Shown piece by piece: positions 58,233 through 64,000 of a stretch of DNA of 64,000 nt. Origin of the DNA: Antedon mediterranea (Eukaryota > Echinodermata > Crinoidea > Comatulida > Antedonidae). Within the stretch, counting starts at the first letter, position 1, and every line of letters begins with the position of its first letter. Location: contig NC_092674.1 of the NCBI RefSeq assembly GCF_964355755.1, positions 11,909,001-11,973,000 of the forward strand, in the 5' to 3' direction. Below the pieces are notes generated by a model. The model searched no databases, was not told the DNA's origin, and saw nothing but the letters and a program-made list of their open reading frames with translations. Position numbers and translations under genes: made by a program.

Positions 58233-61200
58233 TCATCGTTCTTGGACAAAGACAGTTTCACGTGGTACAAGACCAGCCTCTTCTAATGTTTTATCTGCAT
58301 CCATGTAAGATAGTTGACGCCTAGGATAATTGGTAACAAGCTCATACCTTTCACTGGAAAATCCATCCTTTGCCACACGTGTAATTAAATCCTAAAATCA
58401 AGTTATATTCAATTATTTAGTTACATTATATTGGCAATATGTTACAACTTAAAAAACTCAAAAAAGTCAAATTTCAACTATTTTCCTATATTAGTGAGTT
58501 CATTTTGTTTATCAGCTGTTAATGTGCCTCTCAAAGTACTTTCTTTGTACGACCACATAAGCGAATTCATCGCAGTCTAATAAGCGCCTCACCAACTTAA
58601 GCCGATAGAGATGTCTGTATACTAGAGGCGTCCGCATACAAAAAATATCCGTATATGAGAGGTGTCCACATGAGAGGTGCCTGATATGAGAGGAGTCATC
58701 ATATGGGAGGTGTCCGCATACGTGACGTGTCCGCATTCGTGAGGTGTCCACATAGGAGATGAGTCATCATATGGGAGGTGTCCACATACGTGATGTTTCC
58801 GCATATGTGAGGTGTTTGCATGTGAGGTGTTTGCATGAGAGGTGTCCGCATGAGAGGTGACTGCATATGAGAAGTGTGTGCATATGAGAGGTGTCTGCAT
58901 ATGACGTGTAGCATATGAGGACGGTGTTCGCATACAAGGTGTTTGCATATGAGGTATCCCCATACATGTAGTGTCCGCATATGAGAGGTTCCCAGATTTC
59001 AAAACCGGGAAAGGAGAAATATAAAAATAGTTTTAAATAATAGAAAAATTTACAATATTATATTAGGGATTTAAGAAAATTAATTTACCAATAGCGTTGA
59101 TCTTCCAGGCATGTTCATTTGTTTTCTTTCACCATCTGGTAACCTCAGCATTATCTTAGCTTCAGAATCTACAAATAAAATAGATATTAAAATACTTCAG
59201 TACTAAAACTATTCAATTCTGAGTAGGAAACAAATCATGCAAGAAAAAGTTTAAGTTATTGAATATAAGAAAATACCATTTTCATTTGTATCTCTATTAA
59301 GCATTCAATCTAATAATGTGTTATTCTTGTACTGTACAAATGAAGATAGTTAATTTGGATATTTCAGTGACATGCACCAGGCATGTGTATGTATTGTTTA
59401 ATATAATTATTTAAACAATAAAACTATTGAATTCCGAGTAGGTCGATTATTTCAGCAAATGATGCAAAATGAAAGAATATAAATTATTACCATTTTCATT
59501 GGTTTGATTTTGTTTATTATCTTCATTTACATTATTTGTAATATGTGTAGGCTTGTCTATCACACTTGTAGTTGCAGAGTTTGTATCAGTATCATTTTTA
59601 CTGTCCTTATCTGGTATTCGAGTTTCAGAAACATTATTATTTGGCAAATATTCGTTATTGTCTGTCTGTTTATTTCGCTTAGTTATAATTTCTTTTGATT
59701 CATTCTCTATTACTATAGTGTCTTCGACAACACAATTGTCATCTGCGTCATTTCTATCTATTGTATTGTCTTTATGATTATTCAAATCTTCAGTGACATC
59801 ATTAGTTCTTTGATTCTCAATTTCAACGTCACTACACGAGTCGTTATCGCTTTCTGACTGGCAAGAATCGCTTTCATATTCCGGTTCCGAGTCGCTATCA
59901 ACGTATATAGTTCTTTTGTTCTTACAGCTTGTTTCTGACATTGATGCCGCAATTGCTGCCCTCAATTGGCTTTCTTCATCTGCATCTATTATACTCTCCT
60001 AAAATAACATTTGGTTATCTTTATTAAAAAATAGCTTGAAAATAATATGTTGTTAATGCTGATTTATAAAATGACAATAATAAAAAAAAAAGTTGCCAAT
60101 CAAAGATTTTGATGTTACGGGGAAGGGGAACGGAATGCTCGGGTGAATCATTTTAATTCTTCTCACTACAAATTGTCTACATTCACCTATTATAAAACTT
60201 GTTATTGGTGTTTTTAATACAATTTGTATATTTTTAATATATCATTTTAATGTCACATAAAATTGGATCGAAAAAAAAAACCTTGATAAATTGTAATTTA
60301 AAGCAAAAACAATGGCCATATTAAGGGGTTTTAGTTGAATTTAACCATTTATTTTGTATTTTTTGTAGGTGAAAGAGATTTTTTTGGATGTTTTTTAAGG
60401 AAGTGATTAACTTTATTAAAACTACAAAATTGCCTATTCAATGTCCAACATTTTTTTCTCAGAATTGTTCATGTTTTTAAGGTCAATACGTCGTTGTATG
60501 GATTATGTATCAAAATGTATGATCTGGTGGGTTTATTATAGGGAACTTGTATTCTTTGTCTTCAAGTTTAATAATTTGTTTAGCCACCATGTGAAACAAA
60601 TGATTTTGATGAAAGTGAACAAACTTTTTACTATTAGTGATACTTCACATGTTTAATTATAAACATCATTTTTACCTTTCTGGCTTTCTTCTTTGGTGGG
60701 CTGAAGCCATCTTTATCAAAGCATGGGTGATCCTTTAAAAAATTAGTCACTAATAAGAAAACAATACAAATAGTATTAGAAAGGCCTGAAATTGTTATTG
60801 ATTATTTTACATAATCTTAGCTTAGTACAATCAACGACAATTGCAACAATAGTTATTTCGTTGATTGGATATAAGTCTAGCTTTCTTCTAAGAAACTGAC
60901 AATGTACCTTTTTGTATTACAATTGTCGTATTCGAGTGGACCGTTGAGTAGTTTTTCCGTTGAGTACTTTTTAAAGGAGTATTTTGAGCGTTGAGATTAT
61001 TCTTAACGAAAAAGCTTTTGTTGTCAACGTTTTCTATTCGAATGACTTTCTGTTGAGCACAAATTTACAATTCGAATACAAAAAGTACTCAACGAATCTT
61101 TATGTTGACAACGAAAGTTCCCAATCGAATACGACAATTGATGGTACCTTGATTTTACACTTCTGGCTGGAGGCTAAATGTAAGTACATATTTTTATTGC

Positions 61201-63751
61201 ATAGATAGATTCAATCGAAAAACACGGTCTTGCTAAAAACTACTAGACTAAGAACTTCAATAACAAAATAAGGAGTGCTCTCATGCATGCCATATCAACT
61301 AAAAAATGTAATGCTCTAAGTATTAAACACAAAAAACAACGAAAACTAAATTTGATTTTTTTTTTCATATTTCAAACTTGTAAAACACCCACAGAAAAAA
61401 AAACATGTGTGATCAAACTTGGGCAGGCTTGTTTCCTGTTATTATATTACTTAATTCACTGAATACCTACGCGTCTGTCCATCTTTATTCAGAGCCTAAT
61501 GCTCGTACGTGCTTTAAACTTGGTGGGTGCAGCTTTGTACAACAAATAACAAGTTTGCGTTCATTAGTAAAATCTCAAAATTCTTAAATTGTTTTGATCG
61601 AGCTGAAACTTGGGTAAAGTAATCCTGAAGATAGAGCTCATAATATCAAGAAGGGTGCCAACCAAGATCAAGATCAGTTCACTTAGGTTAACCCTGGTCT
61701 CCCCAATTTAAGTTTTTTTTGTTATGTATATACTCAAATAGACCAAATAAATAATGAAAGGTCAAGGTAAAATTTCAAAATTGCTCCGATCAAGCTTTAA
61801 CTTGGGTAAAGTAATCCTGAGGAAATAGGGTGAGTATGAATGTGACAAATTATGTTTTAAACTACATAAACTACAATACTTGCTAGTAGTTTAAATGCAC
61901 AAGAATATGTAGTGTGTATATACCTAAGTCACAGAATACAAGACTATCAAGCTTATCCCATGACACTAATAGTTCACCCGTTCTTGGATCCAATATGCTA
62001 ATGTATGGGAAAGTAACCACTTTGTAAAACTGGCAATATTTTTGGCCTTCCTCACTATCATGATAAACCTAAAAATGTAAATAGATAATTTAAAATTATT
62101 CAATGATCAATTCTTTGCTATTCAATAGTCAACATTTATTTATTTTTTAACAAATTAATTCATTATTCGGTAGATGATAACATGAACAAAATAAGAGGTC
62201 TCCAGTTCTTAGATTTATATATATATACTGTATGTAAATCAATTGTGTTGCATAGCACTGTGTAAATTATATATAAATCATACTGTCAAATTATAGAAAC
62301 TGTGCTCATATTTGGAAGATGATCTCATAATCGCGTTGAGCATAGCTCATTGGCAAAAGTTCAATATTTTTTTAGTTGTATGAAAAATGTCTCTGGCGGG
62401 AGCACTGTTTCTATAATTTGACAGTATGATTTATATGTATATACATATATGTATATGTACAATATCTCTGTATATCTATGTATGTGAAAATTATATTACT
62501 CCGTGTAACGCAATTACCACAATATGTAACATATGATTTGTATAATATTTACCTCAGTAAAGGCACTTGTTTGTTTGTTTGTTTGTTTTATCTTTATACT
62601 GGGTGACCTCTTCAGTCAAAGACTGATCTCCCAGAGGGCCCAGTTGGTGATCAGTGGCTGTGATGTACTAATACACCGGGGTAACCCCCTACTCGTCTCG
62701 AAAGATGTACTAGGTTCTTTAAAGTGCACATGAGCAAGTTGTGTACACTGGACCTACGGTTTATAGTCCTTAGTCCTTAGACCCGTTCTACCACCAGAAC
62801 CATGGAGTGAGCCTCGAACCCCTGCCGATGTTATGGCTACGTGATTACGGTTCCACTGTCTTAACCACTCGGCCACTCACTAACGATACTACTAACGGAT
62901 GTTCGTTATGCATAGCCATGTGGATTTCACTAATTCTGTTAGCATGGAGGTTTCCTCCATACCGTTAGCAAATTGATTATTCCATGGAGGAAAATTCCAC
63001 CATGATTATTCATAAGCAAGTAAATGAATATTCATGATAGTACTGCAGAAACAGGAGATACGCTCCATTGATTAAAAAAAATAATGCAACTTGTTTAAAC
63101 AATAAAGATCTAATTATATTAACTATACCATGGATATGACAATCAGCAAGAACACACAAATTGAAGTTCCCTTGTTCTCTGAACACCTGTGTACTGCATA
63201 CACTGTGTCGCTGAAATTTGTTTTGTTGTTTTCTGACAATCTTAATTATTTTCATTGTGGAAAATATACAAATAATTTACAGTGTGCAATTGTTATGTTT
63301 ATTCAGAAAATGGATCAAATGATTGAACACATTAACTCATTAACAACTTGTAATATACTGACTATCGATAGCCGTGGTGTACATGTTACACAGAGTATAA
63401 TCATTTTGACACGTCCCCTTTAATTCAAATTTTCGTTTTGTTTAATTCGATATTTTTGATGGATTTGGAAATTTTCATTTAATTATAATAATATAATGTA
63501 TAATTCAACTAATTTAAAAGTGTCAATAAAAAAAAAATAAAATTTTATCAGTTATCAGTTGCATTACAATGTATGAACCAATAAAAGACGTAGCTAAAAC
63601 TAACCTGCCAAAATACAAATGACTGGTTAATGAAACGTTTGACTGCGGGATCACTCCAAACATCACGGTTCAGTTTCTGACAACTAAATTCTTGTACATC
63701 CTGAACATTAACCAATAACCAACGTCCTTGTTGCTGGCCAACTTCCCGAGC
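58233..63751 (-). CDS. UBXN7: UBXN7 (UBX domain protein 7), C-terminal part; gene continues past the window
   Basis: UBXN7 is an adaptor that links p97/VCP to ubiquitinated substrates and cullin-RING ligases. Exons in transcript order: 63605-63751, 61924-62068, 60676-60749, 59491-59998, 59089-59168, 58233-58391. All are GT-AG and in phase, giving 370 residues plus stop. The UAS domain is nearly complete: REVGQQQGRWLLVNVQDVQE, LNRDVWSDPAVKRF, VYHDSEEGQKY, FPYISILDPRTGELL, VTNFLKDHPCF. A short basic patch (PPKKKARK) and a ubiquitin-interacting motif (DEESQLRAAIAASMSE) follow, then a long acidic Asp/Asn/Glu-rich linker. The UBX domain starts KIMLRLPDGERKQ and ends AGLVPRETVFVQER. The UBA domain and the first exons lie to the right of 64000. 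Odd: the p97-binding loop reads YPRR instead of FPRR. Identification is firm. Confidence 0.95.
58622..58990. repeat. Minisatellite in the last UBXN7 intron
   Basis: Roughly 25 degenerate copies of a 14-17-base unit such as GTGTCCGCATATGAGAG. CATATGAG, GAGAGGTGT and GTCCGCAT recur throughout. It leaves overlapping open frames on the minus strand (up to 126 codons) reading as repeated Thr-Ser-His-Met-Arg. These are artefacts of the repeat, not a gene. Confidence 0.9.
59203..59500. repeat. Partial duplication of a UBXN7 exon edge
   Basis: The segments 59203-59291 and 59420-59502 share AAAACTATT.AATT.CGAGTAGG, AATATAA and TACCATTTTCATT. The second includes the real donor of exon 59491-59998 (minus: AATGAAAATG then GTAATA). 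The first carries a copied donor (AATGAAAATG then GTATTT) with AG before ATACAAAT. Confidence 0.6.
60241..60370. repeat. Third copy of the 10985/14459 repeat
   Basis: Shares AAATTGGATCGAA, TGTAATTTAAAGCA and TTTAACCATTTATTTTGT with those loci. It lies in a UBXN7 intron. Confidence 0.5.
60750..61923. other. UBXN7 intron
   Basis: Contains a partial tandem duplication: ATTTCAAAATTG..GATC and AGCTT.AACTTGGGTAAAGTAATCCTGA occur near 61573-61630 and again near 61770-61822. CGTTGAGTA and TACTCAACG words near 60940 and 61085 are inverted. No exon. Confidence 0.5.
62218..62470. mobile_element. MITE-like inverted repeat in UBXN7 intron
   Basis: ATAAATCATACTGTCAAATT then ATAGAAACTGTGCTC (62273-62307) recurs in reverse complement at 62399-62435. 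The AT-rich TATATATA tracts outside also mirror. The spacer is about 90 bp and non-coding. Confidence 0.65.
62566..62885 (-). mobile_element. Full-length tRNA-derived SINE
   Basis: Read on the minus strand: Ser/Leu-like A box GTGGCCGAGTGGTTAAGAC, a B box GGGTTCGAGGC about 50 bases later, a body of about 230 bases, and a tail of (AAAC)n (plus strand TTTG repeats at 62568-62590). It is the best preserved SINE in the window. Located in the UBXN7 intron, same strand as the gene. Confidence 0.85.
62886..63604. other. UBXN7 intron remainder
   Basis: Several GCATGGAGGTTTCCTCCAT-like inverted words at 62930-63000 recall the palindrome at 51131. No exon recognised. Confidence 0.4.
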
Positions 63752-63884
63752 CTTACAAAACAAAAAAATGTTAGTAAGTGTTATTTTAGTTACTATTTGT
63801 CCCACCTGGCCCAGTTTTTCTATTAAATTTTTAGAAAAAAAAACCAACTTTTTTTTTGGCTAATTTATCATTTTACTTTGTTTG

Positions 63885-64000
63885 AAACTCTGTCTACACT
63901 ATCAAACAAGTTTTACCAAATTTTGTAGTGATATGCCCAAATATGGTAGTGAAATGACATCATCATATCCATACAGTACAGTATATGGGCACATTACATT
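63885..64000. mobile_element. MITE, CTCTGTCTACACTATC family, cut by window end
   Basis: Clean left end AAACTCTGTCTACACTATCA, core TATGGTAGTGAAATGACATC and TGGGCACATTACA. The right end lies beyond the window. It is in a UBXN7 intron. Confidence 0.75.

Noticed and set aside
58512-59002. Overlapping minus-strand ORFs rich in Thr, Ser, His, Met and Arg
   Set aside because: All lie in the CATATGAG minisatellite inside the UBXN7 intron.
59504-59777. Plus-strand ORFs opposite the UBXN7 acidic linker
   Set aside because: Antisense shadows of the Asp/Asn/Glu-rich coding exon.

Overview
The window is animal (metazoan) nuclear DNA. It is AT-rich, with introns using GT-AG splice sites, many miniature inverted-repeat elements (MITEs), tRNA- and 5S-derived SINE-like copies, decayed non-LTR retrotransposons and several minisatellites. 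The gene set and the very frequent octamer TAGGCCTA suggest a marine invertebrate deuterostome, most likely an echinoderm. The sequence alone does not fix the species.

Six protein-coding loci can be assembled exon by exon, with matching splice phases. From left to right they are: a short FAM124-family gene on the minus strand (4062-6310); an intact single-exon CEP19 gene on the minus strand (12302-12799); a complete six-exon nuclear receptor of the NR2E type on the plus strand (18103-23343); a complete 14-exon, six-transmembrane glycerophosphodiester phosphodiesterase of the GDPD5/GDPD4/GDPD2 type on the plus strand (28007-42701); a three-exon minus-strand gene (46910-48263) whose product looks like an interleukin-1-family beta-trefoil; and the C-terminal 370 residues of UBXN7 on the minus strand (58233-63751), whose 5' end lies beyond the window.

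The genes are separate eukaryotic units, not an operon. CEP19 concerns the centriole and cilium. UBXN7 is a p97/VCP adaptor for ubiquitinated cullin-ligase substrates. The GDPD protein is a plasma-membrane ectoenzyme. The nuclear receptor is a transcription factor. CEP19 and UBXN7 are also linked, and both minus, on human 3q29, so their presence here may be an old linkage.

The rest is mostly repeats. 0-4 kb holds MITEs, a tRNA-headed SINE and a 5S-derived copy. 9-15 kb holds a 5S-derived copy, MITEs and an array of degenerate GATCGTC motifs. 24.4-27.4 kb is a nested transposon cluster bounded by inverted minisatellites. The first GDPD intron is full of LINE debris. 49.3-57.6 kb has a large minisatellite, a reverse-transcriptase fragment, and second copies of MITEs seen at 25 kb. 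The last UBXN7 intron holds a minisatellite. The most interesting locus is the interleukin-1-like gene at 46.9-48.3 kb, because IL-1 cytokines are generally regarded as a vertebrate family.
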